Source: Bacteroides sp. (lineage in GTDB: Bacteria; Bacteroidota; Bacteroidia; Bacteroidales; Bacteroidaceae). Taken from it: 50,826 nucleotides of DNA. Within the stretch, counting starts at the first letter, position 1; every line of letters starts with the position of its first letter. The stretch spans positions 1-50,826 of the forward strand of contig NZ_JAQVBV010000037.1 in NCBI RefSeq assembly GCF_028690125.1, read 5' to 3'. The translations under genes and the position numbers were made by a program. This document shows positions 29,281 to 37,651 of this stretch, in pieces. The notes under the pieces were generated by a model, which saw only the letters and a list, made by a program, of their open reading frames with translations, did not search any database and was not told the origin of the DNA.

Positions 29281-29340
29281 TAGGGGGGTCTAAAAAAATT
29301 TACACCCCCTATTGCATCGCGAGGGTCCTAAAAAAATCCC
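29281..29340. other. Candidate packaging (cos/pac) region
   Basis: Two related blocks occur in tandem: GGGGTCTAAAAAAATTTACA with CCCCC after it, and GAGGGTCCTAAAAAAATCCCC. The first can fold as GGGGG..CCCCC. Their position immediately upstream of the small terminase gene, in a 350-bp gene-free stretch, is where cos or pac sites usually lie. The end type cannot be decided from a circularised contig. Confidence 0.45.
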
Positions 29341-29366
29341 CGGCGGTTATATTTTGGGAATCATAT

Positions 29367-29484
29367 TTACTTTTCGCATGGTTTTTAAAAGCAGTTAGCG
29401 TTTATCACTCCCCCTAGCCTTCTCCTTTCTATAGTAAGGTTGCGTATAACCACTAGCTGCTTTTAAAAACTATGCGAAAAGTAA
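29367..29484. repeat. 32-bp inverted repeat before the small terminase gene
   Basis: The left arm 29367-29398 pairs with the right arm 29453-29484 over 32 bp with only two G-U wobbles. The loop is 54 bases and contains a further CCTT/AAGG hairpin. Core arm sequences are TTTTCGCAT..TTTTTAAAAGCAG and its complement. It is the longest palindrome in the window. It could be a terminase-binding structure, a stable RNA leader, or a relic of an insertion. Confidence 0.75.
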
Positions 29485-29546
29485 CCACTACGAAAGATAA
29501 ACCCATAATAAAGTGTATAACATGCTTACGAAAGGAGACGATAAGT

Positions 29547-29885
29547 ATGGGAAGAGTTAGATCGCAAGGCGAAGCTATCGAAACCGTAAAAAGAAGACCC
29601 GGGTTAACTCCCGAGTCTCGAGAGAATCAGGTAATATCCATAGCTATGGATCTCGCTGAAAAAATGATGGCTAATGGTACCGCGTCATCGCAAGTCATAA
29701 CCCATTTTTTAAAACAGGGTTCTCCGAAAGCTAAAAAAGAAATGGAGATTCTCGAAAAACAAAGTCAATTAATCGATGCAAAGATTGAATCGATACGTTC
29801 ATTACAAGGTATGGACACCATGTATAAGGAAGCACTTAATGCTATGCGAAGTTACAGTGGCGGCGGTGATACAAGTGAAGATTAG
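29547..29885 (+). CDS. Terminase small subunit-like protein
   Basis: The 112-residue protein starts at ATG 29547 after GAAAGGAGA; in-frame codons upstream to 29472 overlap the inverted repeat. It begins MGRVRSQGEAIETVKRRPGL. The core NQVISIAMDLAEKMMANGTA and SSQVITHFLKQGS is a pattern found in small-terminase-position proteins of Firmicutes phages. A coiled-coil end follows. It would bind packaging DNA and recruit the large subunit at 31964. Confidence 0.7.
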   Translation: MGRVRSQGEAIETVKRRPGLTPESRENQVISIAMDLAEKMMANGTASSQVITHFLKQGSPKAKKEMEILEKQSQLIDAKIESIRSLQGMDTMYKEALNAMRSYSGGGDTSED

Positions 29886-30291
29886 ATCATATTCAGAACT
29901 ATCAAAGCTGAAAACTTTCGACGAACGGTTTGACTACCTGGTATTGAAAGGTCTTGTCGGGAAAGAAACTTTTGGTTTTGATCGATACTTGAATCAGATA
30001 TTTTACAAATTGCCAGAATGGTTATCCGCTCGTAATGAGGTTATTGTTCGAGACAATGGTTGTGACTTAGGCATTGAAGGTTACGAAATTCATGGTATGA
30101 TATTAGTTCATCACATGAATCCAATAACCGAAGATGATATAAAAAACAGAAGTTCCATCGTATTAGATCCTGAGTGTTTGATATCGACCACGTTGTTGAC
30201 ACACAATGCCGTCCATTACGGTAAGAAAGAAAACGTGATTCGAGAACCAATTCAACGAATGAAGAATGACACCTGTCCATGGCGGCACTAA
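29875..30291 (+). CDS. HNH endonuclease-like protein
   Basis: The 138-residue protein starts at GTG 29875, overlapping the small terminase end by 11 bases. The core reads VIVRDNGCDLGIEGYEIHG, then ILVHHMNPI, then TLLTHNAVHYG, giving the His-His and Asn/His pattern of an HNH fold. HNH proteins beside terminases assist cos cleavage in HK97-like phages. The treble-clef cysteines are mostly missing, as in other phage versions. Confidence 0.75.
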   Translation: MKIRSYSELSKLKTFDERFDYLVLKGLVGKETFGFDRYLNQIFYKLPEWLSARNEVIVRDNGCDLGIEGYEIHGMILVHHMNPITEDDIKNRSSIVLDPECLISTTLLTHNAVHYGKKENVIREPIQRMKNDTCPWRH

Positions 30292-30312
30292 TCAAAAAAG
30301 GAGGATTACTTA

Positions 30313-30633
30313 ATGAAAGATGAAGAACGTGTAATGGTTGATAGTACTATAAAGCCAACCGAGACGCAAGAACCAATCGAGACGCAAGAACCAATCGAGA
30401 CGCAAGAACCAATCGAGACGCAAGAACCAAATATTGTCGGTCAGGTAGCCGACTGTAGTATGTTAAATGTTCGATCCGCACCTGACCCCAATGCAGACAT
30501 TTTATTATCGGTTTCAGTTTTGACAGAGATGCTGATTGACTTAGATAAATCATCCAATGATTTTTACAGTGTAATGACTACTGATGGTATCCATGGTTTT
30601 TGCATGAAGAAATTTATCCACGTCAAACCATAA
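30313..30633 (+). CDS. SH3-domain protein with ETQEPI repeats
   Basis: The 106-residue protein starts at ATG 30313 after AAAGGAGGA. Residues 14-37 are four copies of ETQEPI (the last one ending EPN), a flexible acidic linker. Residues 43-106 form a bacterial SH3 (SH3b) domain: CSMLNVRSAPDPNADILLSV, then VMTTDGIHGFCMKKFIHV. SH3b domains bind cell wall or proteins. In this late position it may be a virion or assembly accessory. Confidence 0.75.
   Translation: MKDEERVMVDSTIKPTETQEPIETQEPIETQEPIETQEPNIVGQVADCSMLNVRSAPDPNADILLSVSVLTEMLIDLDKSSNDFYSVMTTDGIHGFCMKKFIHVKP
30361..30432 (+). repeat. Tandem 18-bp coding repeat, four copies
   Basis: GAGACGCAAGAACCAATC is repeated three times exactly, then once with two changes in its last three bases. 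It encodes the ETQEPI linker. Near-perfect identity suggests recent slippage and variable copy number. Confidence 0.9.
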
Positions 30634-30645
30634 GGAGGTTTTACT

Positions 30646-30978
30646 ATGGGTAGTATATTGACCGACGTAAAAAAAATGATAGGCGTTGGCGAAGAGTACG
30701 ATCACTTTGATGTCGACATCATGGTCGATACAAACTTAGCATTAGCTATAGCTACTCAAATGGGTGTTGGACCGATTACAGGTTTTTCAATATCTGGACC
30801 GGAGGTGCTATGGACTGATTTTATACCAGAGAGTCCGTTACTTCATTTCGTAAAATCATTTATTTGTCTAAAAGTGAAACTGATATTCGATCCGCCAACA
30901 AATGGTGCAGCATTGGAATCTTTGAAGGCACTTATTGCTGAACAAGAATGGCGAATCATATCTCAGCTTGAAACTTAA
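30646..30978 (+). CDS. Head-tail connector-like protein
   Basis: The 110-residue protein starts at ATG 30646 after AAGGAGG. It begins MGSILTDVKKMIGVGEEYDH. The order of helices (FDVDIMVDTNLALAIATQMG, then HFVKSFICLKVKLIFDPPTN) is that of the gp6-type connector proteins that ring the portal. Its place before the terminase instead of after the capsid is seen in some clostridial phages. Confidence 0.65.
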   Translation: MGSILTDVKKMIGVGEEYDHFDVDIMVDTNLALAIATQMGVGPITGFSISGPEVLWTDFIPESPLLHFVKSFICLKVKLIFDPPTNGAALESLKALIAEQEWRIISQLET

Positions 30979-31011
30979 TAGTCACGCTCATGGAAAGGAG
31001 GTATAAAATGT

Positions 31012-31410
31012 ATGTGGCAGTACAACCCAACAGAACTACAGCACCATGGAGTAAAAGGTATGAAGTGGGGGGTTAGAAAAGACCAATCGATTAGTTCTAG
31101 AAAACGAATGATGAGTAAAGACGTAAAAAAATATCATGAAACAGAAGTTCAACGGGCTAGAGCTAGCCGTAGCTATTACAAATTAAAAAAAAATAACGCT
31201 TCTGAAAAAGAACTAAAAGAAGCTTACGATCACCTGACGTTACTAGGTAAAAAAGCTGTAATGGCGAACGAAAAAATGAATACTAAATATTCGTATGCTG
31301 ATCTCATGGCTTCCAATGATGTTAAAACCGGAAAGACATATTTACAGTCATTCATTCATGATCGAGACTTAGATATCACAGTATATTCTGATAAAACGTA
31401 TGATGTCTAA
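31012..31410 (+). CDS. HHGVKGMKWG-tagged small protein A
   Basis: The 132-residue protein starts at ATG 31012, the second ATG of an ATGTATG double start after AAAGGAGG. It begins MWQYNPTELQHHGVKGMKWG. A basic helical body follows (YHETEVQRARASRSYYKLKK), then a short beta end. The tag is shared with the proteins at 31438 and 33729 and in part with the RNA polymerase. It lies between connector and terminase, so an internal virion or assembly role is likely but unproven. Confidence 0.65.
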   Translation: MWQYNPTELQHHGVKGMKWGVRKDQSISSRKRMMSKDVKKYHETEVQRARASRSYYKLKKNNASEKELKEAYDHLTLLGKKAVMANEKMNTKYSYADLMASNDVKTGKTYLQSFIHDRDLDITVYSDKTYDV

Positions 31411-31416
31411 TTTCAT

Positions 31417-31461
31417 AAAAAGGAGGTCTAAACATGTATGTGGCAGTATAATCCAACAGAA
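31417..31461 (+). repeat. 45-bp direct repeat, copy 1 (ribosome site plus tag start)
   Basis: Identical over 45 bases to 33708-33752. It spans AAAAAGGAGG, the ATGTATG double start and the first tag codons. A third, diverged copy precedes the gene at 31012. It shows that the tagged genes arose by duplication including their translation signals. Confidence 0.9.
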
Positions 31462-31950
31462 ATACAACACCACGGAGTTAAAGGAATGCGTTGGGGCAGA
31501 AGAAAAGCATCGGCTGCTTATAGAAGTGCTGCTTCGGCATCTGTAGCAAAAGATAAAGCCTCAGGTAACAAAGTATCGATTCGTACTGCAAACAATAACG
31601 CGCGTAAAGCGGGTAAAAAAGCATATTCTGAGTCGGTAAAGATCGATAAGGCGGCTGTTAAAAAGGCAAGAGCCGCCGTCAAAAAAGAGAAGTATGAGAA
31701 AAAGCATCCTGAAAAGAGTATGACTGACGATGAGCTTAAAAAACACTTAAATCGTCTGAACATGGAGAAGCAATATAAACAGTTAACCAAAGATGTAAAT
31801 CCGACTTCTATCGATATTGGGAAAAAATATACGACTAACATACTTAAAGGTGTCGGTGCTACTGCGGTTACGACTACGGCCGCTATAACCCTGTATAACA
31901 ACATTGGAACCATTTCCAAAATCACGGAGCCAATTGTTAAGGTCGTCTGA
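31438..31950 (+). CDS. HHGVKGMRWG-tagged protein B with C-terminal membrane helix
   Basis: The 170-residue protein starts at ATG 31438. It begins MWQYNPTEIQHHGVKGMRWG. The middle is highly basic and alanine-rich (SVKIDKAAVKKARAAVKKEK). Residues 136-158 (LKGVGATAVTTTAAITLYNN) form a probable membrane helix. The first, out-of-frame ATG encodes only MYVAV before a stop. Tag, basic body and membrane segment together suggest a packaged protein that could enter the host envelope on ejection; this is inference. Confidence 0.65.
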   Translation: MWQYNPTEIQHHGVKGMRWGRRKASAAYRSAASASVAKDKASGNKVSIRTANNNARKAGKKAYSESVKIDKAAVKKARAAVKKEKYEKKHPEKSMTDDELKKHLNRLNMEKQYKQLTKDVNPTSIDIGKKYTTNILKGVGATAVTTTAAITLYNNIGTISKITEPIVKVV

Positions 31951-31963
31951 TTAAGGAGGATTT

Positions 31964-33709
31964 ATGTCATTATCTAACACTGCCGTTCCGATCTATTACG
32001 GCATGTTTAGAGATGCCGTAATTCGCGGCGAAATACCAGTTAATAGAGAAATCTCATTAGAGATGAATCGAATTGACGATTTAATAGCTAATCCTGGTGT
32101 TTTTTATGATGATCAAGCTGTCGAAGGTTGGATTCGATTTTGTGAAAACGAATTAACAACCACTGACGGCGCTGATTTAAATTTACTTGATAGTTTTAAA
32201 CTCTGGGGTGAAGAAGTGTTCGGTTGGTATTACTTTGTTGAACGAAGTATTTATGAACCATACACAGATGGTCCGGGTGGACATTATGTGAATAAGGTTG
32301 TAAAAAAACGTCTCGTAAATAAACAATACTTAATAGTCGGAAGAGGTGCCGCTAAAAGTATTTACGATTCATGCATACAAGCTTACATGGAAATTGTTGA
32401 TGTAACAACCACGCACCAGATAACAACCGCCCCAACAATGAAACAAGCAGAAGAAGTTATGTCGCCAATTCGTACTGCGATAACTCGCGCAAGAGGACCA
32501 TTGTTTAAATTCCTTACAGAAGGATCATTACAAAACACAACGGGTTCGAAAGCGAAACGAATGAAGTTGGCATCAACCAAAAAAGGCATCGAGAATTTTT
32601 TAACTGGATCTCTTCTTGAAATTAGACCCATGTCCATATCAAAGCTTCAAGGTTTGAGAGTTAAGATTGCGACAGTCGATGAGTGGTTATCTGGAGATGT
32701 TCGAGAAGATGTTATAGGTGCTATCGAACAGGGTGCATCTAAAGTAGATGATTATCTGATCATTGCTACGAGTTCCGAAGGTACTGTCCGGAACGGCAGT
32801 GGAGATACAATCAAAATGGAGTTGTCCGACATTCTTAAAGGTGACTATCCTAACCCTCACGTTTCTATTTGGTGGTACAAGCTTGATTCTGTCGATGAAA
32901 TTGCTGATCCAGACATGTGGATTAAGGCTAATCCTAACATTGGAAAAACCGTCACCTACGAAACATATCAATTGGAAGTTGAAAGAGCTGAAAAAGCTCC
33001 AGCAGCAAGGAATGATATTCTGGCTAAGCGGTTCGGTCTACCTATGGAAGGTTATACATATTTCTTCACATACGAGGAAACTCTACCGCACAGACGGAAA
33101 AATTTCTGGCAATTACCGTGTGCAATGGGTGCCGATCTATCGCAAGGCGATGACTTCTGTGCGTTTACGTTCTTATTCCCGTTATCAAATGGGTGCTTTG
33201 GTGTTAAAACAAGGAACTACATATCGTCATTAACACTTATGAAATTACCGGCAGCTATGCGAATTAAATACGATCAGTTTATGGCCGAAGGTAGTTTGAT
33301 AGTTCTTGAAGGTGCAGTACTGGATATGATTGAAGTCTACGAAGATCTTGACGCTTATATTTGCGAAAGTGGGTATGACGTTAGATGCTTTGGTTATGAT
33401 CCATACAATGCTAAAGATTTTGTTGAGCGATGGACTTCAGAAAATGGTCCTTTTGGAATTGAGAAAGTCATTCAGGGGGCTAAAACAGAATCAGTACCTC
33501 TTGGTGAATTAAAGAAGCTTTCCGAGGAACGAATGCTCATATTTGATGAAGAGCTTATGACGTTTGCGATGGGTAATTGTATAACTCTTGAAGATACAAA
33601 CGGTAACCGTAAGTTGTTTAAGAAGCGTTATGAACAAAAAATTGATGCTGTCGCAGCTATGATGGATGCTTATGTGGCATACAAACTTAATCGCGATGCG
33701 TTTGAGTAA
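31964..33709 (+). CDS. terL: Terminase large subunit
   Basis: The 581-residue protein starts at ATG 31964 after TAAGGAGGA. It matches the Terminase_1 family: Walker A-like VGRGAAKS (125-132), Walker B KIATVDEW near 245, a coupling motif IIATSSEG, and a C-terminal nuclease with GADLSQGDD as first metal site. It is the packaging motor and the enzyme that cuts concatemers. It stands between two HHGVKG-tagged genes, an unusual insertion inside the packaging module. Confidence 0.9.
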   Translation: MSLSNTAVPIYYGMFRDAVIRGEIPVNREISLEMNRIDDLIANPGVFYDDQAVEGWIRFCENELTTTDGADLNLLDSFKLWGEEVFGWYYFVERSIYEPYTDGPGGHYVNKVVKKRLVNKQYLIVGRGAAKSIYDSCIQAYMEIVDVTTTHQITTAPTMKQAEEVMSPIRTAITRARGPLFKFLTEGSLQNTTGSKAKRMKLASTKKGIENFLTGSLLEIRPMSISKLQGLRVKIATVDEWLSGDVREDVIGAIEQGASKVDDYLIIATSSEGTVRNGSGDTIKMELSDILKGDYPNPHVSIWWYKLDSVDEIADPDMWIKANPNIGKTVTYETYQLEVERAEKAPAARNDILAKRFGLPMEGYTYFFTYEETLPHRRKNFWQLPCAMGADLSQGDDFCAFTFLFPLSNGCFGVKTRNYISSLTLMKLPAAMRIKYDQFMAEGSLIVLEGAVLDMIEVYEDLDAYICESGYDVRCFGYDPYNAKDFVERWTSENGPFGIEKVIQGAKTESVPLGELKKLSEERMLIFDEELMTFAMGNCITLEDTNGNRKLFKKRYEQKIDAVAAMMDAYVAYKLNRDAFE

Positions 33710-33752
33710 AAAGGAGGTCTAAACATGTATGTGGCAGTATAATCCAACAGAA
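33708..33752 (+). repeat. 45-bp direct repeat, copy 2
   Basis: Identical to 31417-31461. It overlaps the last bases of the terminase gene and gives the ribosome site and start of the tagged gene at 33729. Confidence 0.9.
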
Positions 33753-34310
33753 CTTCAACACCACGGAGTACTTGGCATGAAGTGGGGGAGAAGAAGAGGC
33801 GGATCAGCATCGACTTCAGTATCCAAACCAACTACCAATTATAGTAAGGTGTCCGTAAAGAAACAAGCTGCAACTTCAGCCAAAATCAAAGTTGCAGAAG
33901 CTAAAATTAAAAAAAAAGAAGCAGCTAAAGATTGGGATTCAGCATATAACGATTTGGCATCGCCGATTCGTAATTGGGGTCCTTCTGGAAACGCGGTGAG
34001 GAGTAAAGCGTCAGAAACAGCTAGACGATCAGGTCAAGCAGATAAAAATTACAAGCAGGCAAAGAAAGATTACAAGCAGGCAAAAAAAGATTATAACAAA
34101 GAACGACAACTACCTAACGAAAACTACAAAAGTAGTAAACTGGACAAAGCGCTTATGGGCGATGGTGGGCAAGCTCAGATAAATCGAATGCTTAATACCA
34201 ATAAAAACATGACAGTTTCTCAAGCAAGAAAGACTACCGCTATCGAAGCTGGTGTTAATACTGCAGCGGCATTGCTTGTTATTTATGGTAGCTATAAACT
34301 TCGCAGCTAA
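33729..34310 (+). CDS. HHGVLGMKWG-tagged protein C with C-terminal membrane helix
   Basis: The 193-residue protein starts at ATG 33729. It begins MWQYNPTELQHHGVLGMKWG. A lysine/alanine-rich coiled-coil body follows, with short repeats (KNYKQAKKDYKQAKKDYNKE). Residues 172-190 (EAGVNTAAALLVIYGSYKL) are a membrane helix. It lies between terminase and portal and closely resembles protein B in layout. An ejection protein or internal head protein is my best guess. Confidence 0.65.
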   Translation: MWQYNPTELQHHGVLGMKWGRRRGGSASTSVSKPTTNYSKVSVKKQAATSAKIKVAEAKIKKKEAAKDWDSAYNDLASPIRNWGPSGNAVRSKASETARRSGQADKNYKQAKKDYKQAKKDYNKERQLPNENYKSSKLDKALMGDGGQAQINRMLNTNKNMTVSQARKTTAIEAGVNTAAALLVIYGSYKLRS

Positions 34311-34356
34311 GTTACACATAGTTTACAATTTATAAAAAGGGGGTGAATAATTCAAA

Positions 34357-35568
34357 ATGGAGATAGCTTTAGGATCTAGACTTAAGCATGCTTGGAATGC
34401 TTTTGTGAACGATCGATATACAAGCACTTATTCCGAAGTCGGTCGTGGCAGTTCATATCGTCCGGACCGTCCTCGTTTTACTCGCGGTAATAAAAATTCC
34501 ATTGTTACGTCGGTATATAATCGTATAGCATTGGATACTGCCTCTATAAACATATCTCATGTTCAGTTGGATTCTGGAGGTAGATACGTGTCAACGATTA
34601 CTTCTGGATTGAATAGTTGTTTGTCGTTAGAGGCGAATATCGATCAAACAGGTAGAGCCCTGATTCAAGATATTGTTATGTCTATGTTAGATGAAGGATG
34701 TATTGCCATTGTTCCGATCGATACAACGGACGACCCAAAATTTACTAGTTCTTATGACATAAATTCCGTTCGAGTCGGTAAAATTATCGATTGGTATCCG
34801 AAGCATGTCAAAGTGCGAGTGTATAACGACAAAACAGGAGTTAAAGAAGATGTTACACTTCCGAAAAGTATTGTCGGTATAGTCGAAAACCCATTGTATG
34901 CAGTTATAAACGAGCCAAATTCAACTATGCAACGATTGATACGTAAGTTAAATTTGTTAGATGCTGTTGACGAACAAAGTAGTTCCGGTAAATTGGATTT
35001 GATTATTCAGTTACCGTATGTGATAAAATCAGAAGCTCGTAGAAAACAAGCTGAAGATAGGCGTAAGGATATCGAAAATCAGTTGGCTGGTTCCAAGTTT
35101 GGAATTGCTTATACCGATGGTACTGAACGTATAACACAGTTGAATCGTTCTGTTGAAAACAATTTGATGGCTCAGATTGAATATTTAACGAGTATGCTTT
35201 ATAGCCAGTTAGGTATAACTCAGAGTATATTAGACGGTACAGCAGATGATAAAACTATGCTAAATTATTACAATCGAACCATTGAGCCAATTATATCAGC
35301 TATTGTCGACGAAATAAAACGTAAGTTTTTAACGAAGACAGCCCGATCACAGAATAAATCAATATCATTCTTTAGGGATCCTTTCAAACTTGTTCCAGTA
35401 TCGCAAATTGCTGAAATAGCAGATAAGTTTACAAGAAACGAAATAATGACCTCGAATGAGATTCGACAAGTTGTCGGTTTAATGCCGGCCGAAGATCCAA
35501 AAGCCGATGAGCTTCGTAATAAAAATCTTAGTCAACCAAATGGCGGCGAAGAAAAAGTTGCTGTTTAG
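34357..35568 (+). CDS. Portal protein
   Basis: The 403-residue protein starts at ATG 34357 after AAAAGGGGGTGA. HK97-type portal features: RLKHAWNAFVNDR start, IVTSVYNRIALDTASINISH, a YPKHVKVRVYN wing segment, and NLMAQIEYLTSMLYSQLGIT with GTADDKTMLNYYN in the clip/stem region. It forms the ring at the head vertex through which DNA passes. Order terminase-portal-protease is standard. Confidence 0.85.
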   Translation: MEIALGSRLKHAWNAFVNDRYTSTYSEVGRGSSYRPDRPRFTRGNKNSIVTSVYNRIALDTASINISHVQLDSGGRYVSTITSGLNSCLSLEANIDQTGRALIQDIVMSMLDEGCIAIVPIDTTDDPKFTSSYDINSVRVGKIIDWYPKHVKVRVYNDKTGVKEDVTLPKSIVGIVENPLYAVINEPNSTMQRLIRKLNLLDAVDEQSSSGKLDLIIQLPYVIKSEARRKQAEDRRKDIENQLAGSKFGIAYTDGTERITQLNRSVENNLMAQIEYLTSMLYSQLGITQSILDGTADDKTMLNYYNRTIEPIISAIVDEIKRKFLTKTARSQNKSISFFRDPFKLVPVSQIAEIADKFTRNEIMTSNEIRQVVGLMPAEDPKADELRNKNLSQPNGGEEKVAV

Positions 35569-35594
35569 TTAGAAATAACAAAGGAGGAAACACT

Positions 35595-37301
35595 ATGAAA
35601 TTTGATTTCTGTGGTTGGGCTACCCGAAATGATATTTTGTGTTCGGATGGTCGTACCATTAGAAAAGATGCATTTAAACATAACGATCAGAAAACAGTTC
35701 CACTTGTTTGGGACCATCAACATGGTCAACCGTTTGATGTACTTGGACATGCTTATCTGGAAAATCGTCCAGAAGGCGTTTATGTATATGGAACGTTTAA
35801 TGACACTGATTCTGGTCAACAGGCTAAATTGGTTGTTCAACATGGCGATGTGACAAATCTATCTATATTCGCCAATCAGTTAAAACAAAGTGGCGGAAAT
35901 GTAATGCATGGGAACATTCGCGAAGTTAGTTTGGTATTAGCTGGGGCTAACCCGGGTGCGTGCATCGAATCAGTTATTAGTCACGGCGAAATGTCAGATG
36001 AAGAGGCTTGGATTTTCACGGATGAAAGTATTTCATTACACCATTCAGATGATACTGAATTAGAAGAGGAGACTGTCAAAATGGACGAAACAAAAAAGAA
36101 ACCTGAGGGCGAAGAAACCATCGCCGACGTGTACAATGCCTTTAATGACAAACAAAAAACGGTAGTTAACGCTATGATCGGCATGGCCGTTGAACAAGCG
36201 TTGGAAAATGATGATGAAGACGAGGGAGGAACTGAACCTATGAAACACAATGTATTCGAAAACGATTATGAAGCAGATGACACATTAAGCCATTCCGACA
36301 TGACCGCTATTTTCACAGACGCTAAGCGTTACGGCAGCGTTAAAGACAGTGCTTTGGCACATGGTATCGATCAGATTGATTATTTGTTCCCGGATGCGGC
36401 AAACGTAACAACGACCCCCCAGTTCATTCAGAGAGAAATGGGTTGGGTGCCCAAAGTAATGAACGGGACTCACCACACACCATTCTCCAGAATCAAATCT
36501 GTGTTTGCGGACATTACTGAAGATGACGCAAGAGCGAAAGGTTATTTTAAGGGCAACCTCAAGAAAGAAGAAGTGTTCTCTTTACTTAAGAGAACAACTA
36601 CACCAACGACCGTTTACAAAAAGCAGAAAATGGATCGTGACGATGTGGTAGACATTACTGATTTTGATGTTGTTGCATGGCTTAAGTCCGAAATGCGCTT
36701 TATGTTGGATGGCGAAATTGCCCGTTCTATCTTGATCGGTGATGGTCGTTTGGCTTCCAGTGATGACAAGATCAACGAAGCCAACATTCGTCCTATTTGG
36801 AAAGATGAAGATTTGTACACAATCAAGACGCCTGTGGAAGTTGCTGCGGCTGCTACTCCTGATCAGAAAGCAAAAGCATTTATCAGAGCGGCTATTAAAT
36901 CTCGTAAAAACTACAAAGGTTCCGGAGAACCATCATTATTCACAACCGATGATGTGTTGACCGACTGCTTATTGATGGAAGACAGCACTGGCAGAATCAT
37001 TTATGATTCCGTTACAAAGCTGGCCACAGCTCTTCGTGTTAAGGAAATCATTACTGTTCCTGACATGGAAAATCAGACACGTGTGGATGCTTCCAGCAAA
37101 ACACTTACACTTATGGCGTTGATTGTAAATCTTAGCGATTACAATGTTGGCGCTGATAAGGGCGGTGCAGTCAACATGTTCGACGACTTTGACATCGATT
37201 ACAATGCTCAGAAGTATTTGATTGAGACTCGTTGCTCTGGCGCTTTGACTAAGCCTTATTCTGCAATCGCATTAGAGCTTTCCGTTGTTGCTGCCGGCTA
37301 A
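35595..37301 (+). CDS. Fused prohead protease and major capsid protein
   Basis: The 568-residue protein starts at ATG 35595 after AAAGGAGG. Residues 1-135 match the prohead serine protease fold: VPLVWDHQHGQPFDVLGHA, LVVQHGDVTNLSIFANQ with the nucleophile region, and IREVSLVLAGANPGA. An acidic, scaffold-like linker (about 150-215) follows with VYNAFNDKQKTVVNAMIGMA. Residues 216-568 are an HK97-like capsid (MKHNVFENDYEADDTLSHSD onward). The linker should act as the delta/scaffold part removed by the protease. An internal start at 36240 is possible. Confidence 0.85.
   Translation: MKFDFCGWATRNDILCSDGRTIRKDAFKHNDQKTVPLVWDHQHGQPFDVLGHAYLENRPEGVYVYGTFNDTDSGQQAKLVVQHGDVTNLSIFANQLKQSGGNVMHGNIREVSLVLAGANPGACIESVISHGEMSDEEAWIFTDESISLHHSDDTELEEETVKMDETKKKPEGEETIADVYNAFNDKQKTVVNAMIGMAVEQALENDDEDEGGTEPMKHNVFENDYEADDTLSHSDMTAIFTDAKRYGSVKDSALAHGIDQIDYLFPDAANVTTTPQFIQREMGWVPKVMNGTHHTPFSRIKSVFADITEDDARAKGYFKGNLKKEEVFSLLKRTTTPTTVYKKQKMDRDDVVDITDFDVVAWLKSEMRFMLDGEIARSILIGDGRLASSDDKINEANIRPIWKDEDLYTIKTPVEVAAAATPDQKAKAFIRAAIKSRKNYKGSGEPSLFTTDDVLTDCLLMEDSTGRIIYDSVTKLATALRVKEIITVPDMENQTRVDASSKTLTLMALIVNLSDYNVGADKGGAVNMFDDFDIDYNAQKYLIETRCSGALTKPYSAIALELSVVAAG
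36224..36242 (+). promoter_or_regulatory. Possible internal ribosome site for free capsid protein
   Basis: GGGAGGA (36224-36230) stands ten bases before an in-frame ATG at 36240, residue 216 of the fusion, exactly at the start of the capsid domain. This could yield extra capsid subunits without protease, giving the many-to-few ratio a head needs. Confidence 0.5.
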
Positions 37302-37323
37302 TAAAAAATAGGAGGATGACATA

Positions 37324-37620
37324 ATGAACAAAATTTATGAAAGATACGAAGACCAGCATGTAAGAAATACATATGTATATGCTAAAGCTGGTGACACTTA
37401 TGCTTATGCCGATGAAGCAACAACTGTAAAGGTTGCGGCTGAAACGTTGATCGATTTGTTCCAGAAGGGTATCATCATTGTTGATACGGGGATCGAATAC
37501 AAGGCAACAAGCTTGAGTGTTTCTGCCGGCGTTGCTACATTAACATATGTTAAGGCTGACAAAACAACCGCTACTACTGCTGTGTTGACTTTGTTGAATT
37601 CTGCAGAATACGTAGCTTAA
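37324..37620 (+). CDS. Small head-region protein
   Basis: The 98-residue protein starts at ATG 37324 after TAGGAGG. It begins MNKIYERYEDQHVRNTYVYA and is beta-rich with many Ala and Thr (TSLSVSAGVATLTYVKADKT). Directly after the capsid gene, it may be a decoration or head-completion protein. No family recognised. Confidence 0.6.
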   Translation: MNKIYERYEDQHVRNTYVYAKAGDTYAYADEATTVKVAAETLIDLFQKGIIIVDTGIEYKATSLSVSAGVATLTYVKADKTTATTAVLTLLNSAEYVA

Positions 37621-37651
37621 TGGTGACATGACGTGGGGGTGAAAATTCAAA

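Noticed and set aside
29367..29484. Group I or II intron, or insertion sequence, at the inverted repeat
   Set aside because: No transposase, no intron core motifs and no interrupted gene; only the palindrome is present.
30361..30432. CRISPR array
   Set aside because: The 18-bp units are contiguous with no spacers and are in frame within an SH3 protein gene.
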